A stretch of DNA of 17,422 bases from Bacteroidales bacterium (GTDB taxonomy: Bacteria > Bacteroidota > Bacteroidia > Bacteroidales > WCHB1-69), in NCBI GenBank assembly GCA_012838875.1, contig DUOL01000181.1, positions 1 through 17,422 on the forward strand. The letters are read 5' to 3'. Made by a program: the position numbers and the translations under genes. Position 1 is the first letter of the stretch. The number at the start of each line of letters is the position of its first letter. The notes below the pieces were generated by a model. That model was not told the DNA's origin and made no database searches. It worked only from the letters and a program-made list of their open reading frames with translations. Of the stretch, positions 6,464 through 13,769 are shown piece after piece.

Positions 6464-7780
6464 ATGAAAAAAAAACTTTTGATTATATTACTCTTCGCAA
6501 CCAATGTTTTATTATGGGGACAAGATACCATAAAAACTTACTGGAGTAATGAAAAGCTAATGTCTATCGGTGTTGTGATTAATGAAAAAGAAGAAGGAAA
6601 ATGGACTTTTTTTCATAAAAACGGGGTAAAATGGAGTGAAGGGACATATCGAAAAGGAGAAAAAATCGGACCTTGGAAAATGTGGTACGATAATGGAGCA
6701 ATCAGTCAAGACTATTACGCTGACAACGGACCTTTTAAAAGTTACTATTTGTCGGGAAGAGTTGAAAGTATAGGTGCATTCAAAAATGGGAAAAGAGATG
6801 GTGAATGGATTTTTTATCACCCAAACGGACAACTATTTAAAAAATGCATCTATATTAACGATAGCATAAACGGCTTTGTTACAGAATATTATGACAATGG
6901 AGCTAAGCATTTTGAAGGTAGCTATAGATTGGGAAAATTGCATGGTTATGCGTATTGGTGGAAAAAGAATGGGGATTTAGAAATGGAAGGAAAGTCTATT
7001 AATGACTTGCAAGATAGCACATGGATATTTTACAATGACCACAATGTTGTAGGCAGTCGTGGAGATTTTAAATCAGGATTGCAAACGGGCTACTGGGAAT
7101 ATTTTTATGAAAACGGTGCTAAATGGAAAGCAGGACATTTTAGAAACGGTGAACGAAGCGGAATTTGGGTAGCTTGGTACGAAAACGGAGTAAAGCAACG
7201 CGAAGGAGCTTTTCTATTCGATAAGGAAGATGGAGAGTGGAAACAATACTATCCTGACGGGCACCTTCAAACGATAGGCTATTTTAAGGCAGGGCGTATG
7301 AACGGTTTGTGGAAAGGCTGGTACGAAAATGGGAATTTGAAATATAAAGCCTATTATGCTGCAGGAAGAAAAGACGGTAGTTATCTTTATTGGTATGAAA
7401 ACGGCACGCAAAAAACAATAGGTGCCTATGCTAACGACTTAAAACATGGAAATTGGAAAGAGTTCATGCAAAATGGAAAACCGTTTGAAATAGGTAAATA
7501 TATCTGGGGGAAGAAGAACGGAAAATGGTCGTTTTATAATGAACGAGGTAATAAAATCCGTGAACAAAATTTTAAAAACGACGTTGCGGAAGGAAAATTC
7601 ACTGAATTTTACGCTTCGGGTAAAAAGCAGGTTGAAGGAAGTTATCGGAATCGCTTAAAAGATGGCACTTGGAGTTACTGGGACAGAAACGGAAAACTGC
7701 TCTATCAGGTTGTTTTTAAAAATGGCAAAGAGATAAAAACCAATAAAAAACTTCCCGAAAATCAAGGAAAACCTTTTTAA
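6464..7780 (+). CDS. Secreted MORN-like (YwqK-type) repeat protein
   Basis: 438 residues with a Sec signal peptide (MKKKLLIILLFATNVLLWGQ) and then almost nothing but repeats. About 16 units of 23-24 residues follow the pattern W..YY.NG..K..G.Y.NG...G, for example WVAWYENGVKQREGAFLFDK and WKGWYENGNLKYKAYYAAGR. The pattern fits the MORN-like variant annotated as toxin-antitoxin system YwqK family antitoxin. That name is inherited from one Bacillus protein and should not be taken as function; no toxin gene is adjacent. MORN-like hairpin ladders form elongated beta sheets, and the signal peptide points to the periplasm or cell surface. There is no lipobox Cys, T9SS domain or membrane anchor. It lies 37 nt after the pseudouridine synthase and converges with the C10 protease gene. 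The role is unknown. Confidence 0.85.
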   Translation: MKKKLLIILLFATNVLLWGQDTIKTYWSNEKLMSIGVVINEKEEGKWTFFHKNGVKWSEGTYRKGEKIGPWKMWYDNGAISQDYYADNGPFKSYYLSGRVESIGAFKNGKRDGEWIFYHPNGQLFKKCIYINDSINGFVTEYYDNGAKHFEGSYRLGKLHGYAYWWKKNGDLEMEGKSINDLQDSTWIFYNDHNVVGSRGDFKSGLQTGYWEYFYENGAKWKAGHFRNGERSGIWVAWYENGVKQREGAFLFDKEDGEWKQYYPDGHLQTIGYFKAGRMNGLWKGWYENGNLKYKAYYAAGRKDGSYLYWYENGTQKTIGAYANDLKHGNWKEFMQNGKPFEIGKYIWGKKNGKWSFYNERGNKIREQNFKNDVAEGKFTEFYASGKKQVEGSYRNRLKDGTWSYWDRNGKLLYQVVFKNGKEIKTNKKLPENQGKPF

Positions 7781-7788
7781 CGGGAAGT
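7745..7788 (-). terminator. Intrinsic terminator of the C10 protease gene, lying inside the end of the opposing gene
   Basis: ACTTCCCG (7750-7757) and CGGGAAGT (7781-7788) form an 8-bp stem. The loop contains a smaller AAGG/CCTT hairpin with an AAAA tetraloop (7764-7775). Read on the minus strand the stem is followed by TTTTT (7749-7745), as expected for a rho-independent terminator 26 nt past the protease stop. On the plus strand no T-run follows. The hairpin overlaps the last codons of the convergent MORN-like gene. Confidence 0.6.
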
Positions 7789-7813
7789 CTTACTCAATTA
7801 GTGAGAGTTATTT

Positions 7814-10063
7814 TTATTCTACAATAAATTTGCGAATTGTTTTTCCTGTATTTGTTTCAATACGTAAGAAATAAAATCCTTTAGAAAGATTACTTACAGC
7901 AAATTGATGTTTTAAGTTCCCGCCTTGATGGTTTACTTGTTCCGTATAAATCAATTTACCGGTTAAATCTACAATATTAAACGTAATATTTTCCGGGTTT
8001 TCTGTAGAAAACTCAACATTTACAACGTTTGTTGCCGGATTAGGATAGATTGAAAGGTCGTTTAATCCGCTATTTTCATCTATTTCCGTTGTTCCGCCAT
8101 ATTTAAGAACAAACCCTTCACCTTCTTGCCAGTTATCTGTTTTAAATTCAACTTTAATATCTAAGAAGTTACAAGTAAACGGACCGGATGGGATATTATT
8201 AATATCGAAGCGTTTAAACAAAACCGGGTTTGTTCCTGTCATATCGAAAACATCAACAAAATCGCCTGCTTTGAGGTCAAATTTCGTAAATGCGAATGTT
8301 AATTTAGTCAAACCATATGAAGCGCTTGGTTTAACTCTCCATGAACAACCTGATTCTGCTCTATAATTTCCTGCACCGTCACTAAGTGTTCCTTCATCAA
8401 CATTAAGGAAAGAACCTGTTTGTGGAGTACATGCAGGAGCTGAGGCAAGGTTTGCATTATAATAGATAACAAAACCGTTATCCGTATTTTGATTATCGGA
8501 GGTGAAGACTACTAGAACACTATCGCAATATAGTGTAAAAGAAGAGGGTAATGCCATGCCATCCGGGAAAAGTCCTGGATTATTATAATCGTCTGTTGCA
8601 CCTGTGCTTAAATAGTGTCCCGAAATAGGTCCTTGTAGTAAAGCATTCGTTCTTGCATTGTAAAAACGAACCACGTCTTTATTCATTTCCGTTTTAAATT
8701 TCGCATATCTAAAGGTATACGATGTTGCTTTCGGAGTTGCGATTACCCAGCGCTGTTCACAATTATTTTTATAAGACAGATGTCCGGGTCCATCGGTAAT
8801 TACACCAAATGAGGCAGTATTTCTTGTAAAGCTTGTATCCGGTTTTACATGGTTTGTATCTTTGGGGATTAGTTTAAAGATTGCTTTTTCTGCGGTATTA
8901 AAAGAGGTTAAACCGCCGCCTGACGGGTCAACAATAAAATTAAGTTGATAATATCCGTTTCCGAAGCCACCCCATCCCCAATTCATATGAAATAAATTTT
9001 GAGCATCGTAACCGTCAAGTATCCATGCATGTCCGGCAGCACCTTCGGCAGTGGTAGCCGAATAGTAAATAGGACGCAACTTATTTAATTCCGTTTTAAG
9101 AGTATCTCCCCATTTTGTGTAATTAGCATTATTTCCAAGTAAAATAGCTTCTGCGTCTACGATATGCACTCTTTCATCAAAATTCCAATTATTTCTAAAC
9201 GCACGGACTGCATTTTCTCCGTTTCCACTTGTTCCATTAGGCATACCCGGATCTGCAGGGTCGTATCCGTAGCCATAAGTTATTAATGCCGACACTCCGC
9301 AATGGTATATCAATTTAGCTAATTCGCCGTTATAATTATTAGGTTGATCCGTTATAGCATCATAATTATAAGTTTGCTTAGAAAAATCAACGGTCTGACG
9401 CGGATAAACGGGAACTCCGTCCTGATAGGTAGGATAATAAGAAACACCACCCACACCTTTGGTCGGATAACGATAATAATCACGTAACACTGCCATCGTC
9501 AATGCCACACAACCAACTACGGAACGTTGATCATTAATAGCTATCGTGGGATCAAACGGACAATAGGTATTATAAAAAACATCTTGATTCCAACGAGTCG
9601 TAATCAATGGGTCCAAATAAGGATTACGAGTTACAATAGGCGTAAAATCTTCACTTAAATAACGATTCCAATCTTCGATATTTTTACTAAACGCTCTTGC
9701 ACGACGCTGTTTCACATCAATTATCTGTTTTTTATATTTTTCAATATAAAATTCAGAAGCGGGATTTGGTTTATAAACTCCTTCTAAAGAATAAGCTAAT
9801 ACCGGTGCTGCTTGATTCGTTGCCGAAATCATAATAAAACCAACATCCTTAATATTAAAGCGATAGAATATTGGTTCTCCGTTTTCATCCGTTTCAGTGT
9901 ATTGCAACGTAAAATCCTCCATCTGAATACGAATATCCTGATTTACGTATCTTTCATGAATGAAATTTTTAGCTACTCTTTGTGCCTGCTCAACAGAAAT
10001 ATTCATAGAAAATCCGAAAGCAAACGTTACCAATAAAAAAACTAATGTTATTGTTTTTTTCAT
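7814..10063 (-). CDS. Secreted C10 (streptopain-like) cysteine protease with two CUB-like domains and T9SS type A sorting domain
   Basis: An exported endoprotease of 749 residues. Residues 1-19 are a signal peptide, and about 21-130 are a Spi/C10 propeptide (SVEQAQRVAKNFIHER, FIMISATNQAAPVLAYS). The catalytic domain spans about 135-400: nucleophile Cys185 in SVVGCVALTMA and His345 in GAAGHAWILDGYD, followed by FHMNWGWGGFGNGYY, as in streptopain and Porphyromonas PrtT. Two CUB-like beta domains follow (about 412-535 and 545-655). Residues 667-749 are the T9SS type A sorting domain (LNDLSIYPNPATN, VDLTGKLIY, KGFYFLRIET, KFIVE). Both catalytic residues are intact, so it should be active after propeptide removal. 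It is transcribed alone from a -7 element about 50 nt upstream. Neighbours are unrelated, but the S46 dipeptidyl-peptidase further along suggests a shared protein-degrading lifestyle. Confidence 0.94.
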   Translation of the reverse strand: MKKTITLVFLLVTFAFGFSMNISVEQAQRVAKNFIHERYVNQDIRIQMEDFTLQYTETDENGEPIFYRFNIKDVGFIMISATNQAAPVLAYSLEGVYKPNPASEFYIEKYKKQIIDVKQRRARAFSKNIEDWNRYLSEDFTPIVTRNPYLDPLITTRWNQDVFYNTYCPFDPTIAINDQRSVVGCVALTMAVLRDYYRYPTKGVGGVSYYPTYQDGVPVYPRQTVDFSKQTYNYDAITDQPNNYNGELAKLIYHCGVSALITYGYGYDPADPGMPNGTSGNGENAVRAFRNNWNFDERVHIVDAEAILLGNNANYTKWGDTLKTELNKLRPIYYSATTAEGAAGHAWILDGYDAQNLFHMNWGWGGFGNGYYQLNFIVDPSGGGLTSFNTAEKAIFKLIPKDTNHVKPDTSFTRNTASFGVITDGPGHLSYKNNCEQRWVIATPKATSYTFRYAKFKTEMNKDVVRFYNARTNALLQGPISGHYLSTGATDDYNNPGLFPDGMALPSSFTLYCDSVLVVFTSDNQNTDNGFVIYYNANLASAPACTPQTGSFLNVDEGTLSDGAGNYRAESGCSWRVKPSASYGLTKLTFAFTKFDLKAGDFVDVFDMTGTNPVLFKRFDINNIPSGPFTCNFLDIKVEFKTDNWQEGEGFVLKYGGTTEIDENSGLNDLSIYPNPATNVVNVEFSTENPENITFNIVDLTGKLIYTEQVNHQGGNLKHQFAVSNLSKGFYFLRIETNTGKTIRKFIVE

Positions 10064-10111
10064 AAGTGCATTATTTATTTTATAATTATACTAATTTTGC
10101 TAAAACGAACT

Positions 10112-10120
10112 ACAAAAATA
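10112..10120 (-). promoter_or_regulatory. -7 promoter element (TATTTTTGT) for the C10 protease gene
   Basis: A minus-strand TAnnTTTGy match 48 nt before the ATG at 10063, giving a 5' leader of roughly 45 nt, the longest predicted here. No clear -33 TTG is seen 19-21 nt upstream. Confidence 0.45.
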
Positions 10121-10277
10121 CAAAAAAAATAAAATGAATAAACATTGATAGTGAAAATTATATTCTTTTCATCAACCTTTATGATAATCAAAGGTTTATA
10201 ATTAAAAATTGTCAATCATTATAGTTTGATGTCTTTTTTAAAAAGAGTTTCCTCATTATCTATTTCTATTTTTAATG

Positions 10278-10286
10278 TAATTTTGC
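10278..10286 (+). promoter_or_regulatory. -7 promoter element (TAATTTTGC) for the DoxX-thioredoxin operon
   Basis: An exact TAnnTTTGy match 25 nt before ATG 10312, diverging from the C10 protease promoter. A second plus-strand match (10092-10100) lies within the 248-nt intergenic region and might be an upstream promoter or chance. No clear -33 element was found for either. The remainder of 10064-10311 is AT-rich, with no hairpin or operator I would defend. Confidence 0.5.
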
Positions 10287-10311
10287 ACTTAAATTAAAAA
10301 TAGTATTGTGT

Positions 10312-11298
10312 ATGATTTCTAAAAAAATATTCTTGATTCCGGTTCGCCTGCTCATTGGCTTAATGTTTTTAACAACTGCTATTCTTAAACTTATTTCTAT
10401 TGACCAATTTGAAATTTATATTTATAGTTTCAACATCTTTTCTTTTGGCTTCACTGCAATCGTAGCACGCCTACTCATCTTCTTAGAGTTTCTACTCGGT
10501 AGTTTTCTGATTTTCAAAATTCAATATAAAAAAATATGGTGGCTGACTCTATTAATCATGATAGGCTTCACTCTATTTCTAATTTATGTTGCACTATTTC
10601 GTAACGATACAAATTGCCATTGCTTTGGAGAATTTATTGAGCTAAATCCTACCCATTCTATCATTAAAAATTTAATTACAATACTCCTTCTTTTCATAGT
10701 AAAAAATGAAACAGAGAATGATTATAAAGGTAAAAAAATCTTTTTATGGGGAATCCCTGCTCTCTCATTTTTAGTTACTTTCATTATTTTCCCTCCGGAT
10801 TCGCTTTATAACCAATTTCGTTCGGAACAAAATAATTTTGATACTGAATTTTTTAAAAAATTACCTGCTGACACCTCTCTCTATTCCGTCATTAACAATA
10901 TTGAATACTTAAATGAAAATGACACCGTCATTTTTAGCGACAAAAAAGAAATCGTACAACTAGATAGTGGAAAATATATCATGGTTTTTATGACTTCCGG
11001 GTGTAAATATTGCAAAATCAGTCTTACAAAACTAAACTCAATTTTTGAAAAACATAATCTTAATAACGACCGTTGTATAATTTGGATATGGGGGCGTGAT
11101 ACTTCCTCAATTTCAAGATTTATAAAAACAACCGGGGGATTATCTTTTAAATACAATATTATTGACCCCTATGCCGCTATTGACCTTGTTTTCGGTCATT
11201 TTCCCACATTTGTCATCATAGATAACAATAAAGTTGTGAAAGTCCTTGATTATCGGGGGTTATCCGAAAATGAATTAAAAGAATATTTTGCCCAATGA
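10312..11298 (+). CDS. DoxX/MauE-like membrane protein fused to an extracytoplasmic thioredoxin domain
   Basis: 328 residues from ATG 10312; an in-frame TTG at 10306 would add two residues and is less likely. The N-terminal half has about five hydrophobic segments (roughly 5-27, 43-70, 75-96, 114-131, 143-160). Between the third and fourth is NCHCFGEFIELNPTHSIIKN, the Cys-x-Cys-Phe-Gly signature of the MauE/DoxX redox-associated membrane family. The C-terminal half (about 215-328) is a thioredoxin/TlpA-like fold with MVFMTSGCKYCK (Cys231, Cys234) and the cis-proline region FGHFPTFVIID (Pro298). The layout suggests that electrons pass from the membrane Cys pair to the exported CxxC domain, for disulfide reduction or isomerisation, but the substrate is unknown. 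The stop overlaps the start of the U32 gene by four bases (ATGA), which implies translational coupling. Confidence 0.85.
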   Translation: MISKKIFLIPVRLLIGLMFLTTAILKLISIDQFEIYIYSFNIFSFGFTAIVARLLIFLEFLLGSFLIFKIQYKKIWWLTLLIMIGFTLFLIYVALFRNDTNCHCFGEFIELNPTHSIIKNLITILLLFIVKNETENDYKGKKIFLWGIPALSFLVTFIIFPPDSLYNQFRSEQNNFDTEFFKKLPADTSLYSVINNIEYLNENDTVIFSDKKEIVQLDSGKYIMVFMTSGCKYCKISLTKLNSIFEKHNLNNDRCIIWIWGRDTSSISRFIKTTGGLSFKYNIIDPYAAIDLVFGHFPTFVIIDNNKVVKVLDYRGLSENELKEYFAQ

Positions 11299-12539
11299 AA
11301 GCAATAGAAATAATGTCTCCCGTTGGCTCTTACGAGTCTTTAGCGGCGGCTATTCAAGCCGGTTCGTCTGCGGTCTATTTTGGTGTTGGCAGTTTGAACA
11401 TGCGTTCACGCTCCGCCGTCAATTTCACGACAGAAGATTTACAAGAAATTGTCAATATTTGTAACGACCATCACGTTCGCTCATACCTCACCGTCAATAG
11501 CGTTATTTATGATGAAGAGATTGATGAGATGCAATCTTTACTAAACATGGCAAAAGAATATGGCGTTTCCGCGATTATTGCTTCCGATTGGTCGGTGATT
11601 CGCTATGCCGCCTCTATCGGGTTAGAGATACATATTTCTACGCAATGCAATGTTACCAATATTGAAGCAGTTCGCTTTTACGCACAATATGCCGAGGTAA
11701 TTGTGTTGGCGCGTGAGAATAATTTGCAACAAGTCTATCAAATAACGGAAGCTATTCGCAAGGAAAATATTTGCGGTCCGAGCGGGAATCTTGTACAAAT
11801 TGAAATGTTTGTACATGGTGCGCTGTGTATGGCTATTTCCGGAAAGTGCTATTTAAGTTTGGATAACTTAAACTATTCCGCCAATCGCGGAGCTTGTCTC
11901 CAACCGTGCCGTCGTTCATATATTGTTAAAGACGAAGAGAGTGATTTGGAACTAAAAATTGACAATAAGTATATAATGTCTCCCAAAGACCTCTGTACTA
12001 TTGGTTTTCTGGACAAAATTTTAAAAGCGGGAGTTACGGTTCTTAAAATTGAAGGTCGTGGTCGCTCGGCAGAATACGTAAAAATTGTTACCGAGTGTTA
12101 CCACGAAGCAGTAGTAGCTATTCAAAACGGCACGTACTCACAGGAGAAAATTGAGAAGTGGACAACCCGCCTTCGAAGTGTCTACAATCGCGACTTTTGG
12201 GACGGCTACTATTTAGGACGTAAAATAGGCGAATGGGCAAACCGTTACGGCTCACAAGCCGTACGCACAAAAATATATGTTGGGAAAGTAACAAACTACT
12301 TTTCTAAATTGGGAGTCGCCGAAATACAAATGGAAGCTTACGACGTAAATATTGGTGACCGACTACTATTTATCGGCACTACAACCGGCGTTTATGAAAC
12401 AGACATTAAAGAAATACGTGTGGATTTAAAACCTGTTCCGCAAGCAACAAAAGGGGAAACTTTTTCTATACAAACCGAAACGTTGGTTCGTAGAAGTGAT
12501 AAAGTTTACAAATGGATAGAACGAAATGAAGATTTTTAA
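11295..12539 (+). CDS. U32 family (peptidase-like) RNA hydroxylation protein, TrhP-like
   Basis: 414 residues of the U32 family, long called collagenase-like proteases. Characterised bacterial members instead support RNA hydroxylation: TrhP makes 5-hydroxyuridine at tRNA position 34, and RlhA makes 5-hydroxycytidine in 23S rRNA. The family signature is intact: EMFVHGALCMAISGKCYLS (170-188). Four cysteines, C178, C185, C201 and C205 (GACLQPCRRSY), fit the iron-sulfur cluster ligands reported for the family. The barrel start (MSPVGSYESLAAAIQAGSSAVYFG) and the LKIEGRGRSAEYV segment are also typical. The single-module length is closer to TrhP (about 450 residues) than to RlhA (about 650), so tRNA is the more likely target. 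The start overlaps the stop of the DoxX-thioredoxin gene (ATGA). A protease role cannot be excluded from sequence alone. Confidence 0.88.
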   Translation: MKAIEIMSPVGSYESLAAAIQAGSSAVYFGVGSLNMRSRSAVNFTTEDLQEIVNICNDHHVRSYLTVNSVIYDEEIDEMQSLLNMAKEYGVSAIIASDWSVIRYAASIGLEIHISTQCNVTNIEAVRFYAQYAEVIVLARENNLQQVYQITEAIRKENICGPSGNLVQIEMFVHGALCMAISGKCYLSLDNLNYSANRGACLQPCRRSYIVKDEESDLELKIDNKYIMSPKDLCTIGFLDKILKAGVTVLKIEGRGRSAEYVKIVTECYHEAVVAIQNGTYSQEKIEKWTTRLRSVYNRDFWDGYYLGRKIGEWANRYGSQAVRTKIYVGKVTNYFSKLGVAEIQMEAYDVNIGDRLLFIGTTTGVYETDIKEIRVDLKPVPQATKGETFSIQTETLVRRSDKVYKWIERNEDF

Positions 12540-12545
12540 GAGTAT

Positions 12546-12601
12546 GAAATAATAAAATTATTATTTCGTTTCTCAATCAAGAATCGTTTAAGATTTTTTT
12601 T
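12546..12601 (+). terminator. Possible AT-rich terminator region between the U32 gene and manC
   Basis: Two weak structures follow the U32 stop. The first is a perfect inverted repeat, GAAATAATAA/TTATTATTTC (12546-12567, 2-nt centre), with no T-run directly after it. The second is a 7-bp stem, AAGAATC (12579-12585) with GATTTTT (12592-12598, one G-U pair), running into more T. Both are AT-rich and could be chance in this composition. Confidence 0.35.
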
Positions 12602-12613
12602 AATGAATTTGTA

Positions 12614-12622
12614 TATATTTGC
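12614..12622 (+). promoter_or_regulatory. -7 promoter element (TATATTTGC) for manC-S46-tilS
   Basis: An exact TAnnTTTGy match 18 nt before ATG 12641. There is no good TTG at the expected -33 position. It separates manC transcription from the U32 gene and is the only promoter match seen ahead of the three closely spaced genes. Confidence 0.5.
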
Positions 12623-12640
12623 AATTTACATTATTTAAAA

Positions 12641-13744
12641 ATGAAAAATTTGAATACAAACTACTATTGTGTTATCATGGCAGGCGGATCCGGCACACGT
12701 TTTTGGCCCATGAGTAAAAGTACAAAGCCGAAACAGTTTATTGACATTTTAGGCGAAGGAAAAACTTTAATTCAAAAAACGTATAATCGTTTTTTGAATA
12801 TTTGTCCCCAAAAAAACATTTTTATAGTCGGCAATGCTAACCATTATAATTTAATAAAGCAACAACTTCCGGAATTAAGTGACAGTCAGATTATTTTAGA
12901 ACCTACACGTCGAAATACGGCACCCTGCATAGCATACGCCACCTATAAAATAAAACAACAAAATCCTAATGCTGTTGTAGTTGTTGCTCCATCGGACCAT
13001 CGGATTCTTAACGAGAAAGTTTTCACCGAAGTAATTCTCTCCGGCTTAGAAGCCGTCTCAACGCAAGATTGGCTCCTGACAATTGGCATTCGCCCCTCTT
13101 ATCCCAATACGGGTTACGGTTATATTCAATATGATTTCGAAGAACAACCATACCCAACAAATAATTCTATTTTTCCGGTTAAGACCTTCACCGAAAAACC
13201 GGAACTTCAAATGGCAAAAAAATTCATTGAGTGTGGCGACTTTCTATGGAATGCCGGTGTCTTTATGTGGTCATTGAAAACGATTCAACATGCATTCCAC
13301 ATGTATCTACCCGAAATAGACCAACTTTTTGCTCAGGGTGAACAATTTTATAATACTCCTAAAGAAAAGAATTTTATTAAAAAAATATACGGAATTTGTA
13401 AAAATATCTCTATCGACTACGGCATCCTCGAAAAAGCAGATAACGTTTTTGTTTATGCCGCCGATTTCGGATGGTCTGATATCGGTACTTGGGGAGCATT
13501 ACACGAAATAAGAACAAAAGATGAAAATCAAAATTCCATTATAGGGAAAAAAGTTAAAACCTACAATACAAAACGCTCCATCATTCACGTGCCAAAAGAT
13601 AAAATTGTTGTCATTCAAGGGCTTGAGGACTATATTGTCGTTGAAAATGATAATATTTTATTGATTTGCAAAAAAGAAGATGAACAACAAATTCGACAGT
13701 ATGTTAATGATGTACAAATAGATTTTGGTGAAAAATACATTTAA
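12641..13744 (+). CDS. manC: Mannose-1-phosphate guanylyltransferase (GDP-mannose pyrophosphorylase)
   Basis: Makes GDP-mannose from mannose-1-phosphate and GTP in the cytosol, feeding glycan and GDP-fucose synthesis. The 367 residues are the short form without a fused phosphomannose isomerase domain. Visible motifs are the nucleotide-binding MAGGSGTRFWPMSK (13-26), EPTRRNTAPC (87-96), VAPSDH (115-120), NTGYGYI (156-162), FTEKPE (183-188), WNAGVFMW (203-210), SIDYGILEK (257-265) and WSDIGTWGAL (278-287). A C-terminal left-handed beta-helix stretch (about 299-345) closes the protein. A -7 element lies just upstream. The S46 peptidase follows after 25 nt, so the two are probably co-transcribed, although no polysaccharide cluster is attached. 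Confidence 0.95.
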   Translation: MKNLNTNYYCVIMAGGSGTRFWPMSKSTKPKQFIDILGEGKTLIQKTYNRFLNICPQKNIFIVGNANHYNLIKQQLPELSDSQIILEPTRRNTAPCIAYATYKIKQQNPNAVVVVAPSDHRILNEKVFTEVILSGLEAVSTQDWLLTIGIRPSYPNTGYGYIQYDFEEQPYPTNNSIFPVKTFTEKPELQMAKKFIECGDFLWNAGVFMWSLKTIQHAFHMYLPEIDQLFAQGEQFYNTPKEKNFIKKIYGICKNISIDYGILEKADNVFVYAADFGWSDIGTWGALHEIRTKDENQNSIIGKKVKTYNTKRSIIHVPKDKIVVIQGLEDYIVVENDNILLICKKEDEQQIRQYVNDVQIDFGEKYI

Positions 13745-13769
13745 TTTATAATTTTTAAAATCCGTTTTT

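Noticed and set aside
6464..7780. YwqK toxin-antitoxin system
   Set aside because: Only the repeat pattern matches. The protein is exported and no small toxin gene is next to it.
7793..7816. CTCA/TGAG hairpin with a T-rich tail as a plus-strand terminator for the MORN-like gene
   Set aside because: The stem is only four base pairs and the T-run is offset by several bases; not convincing.
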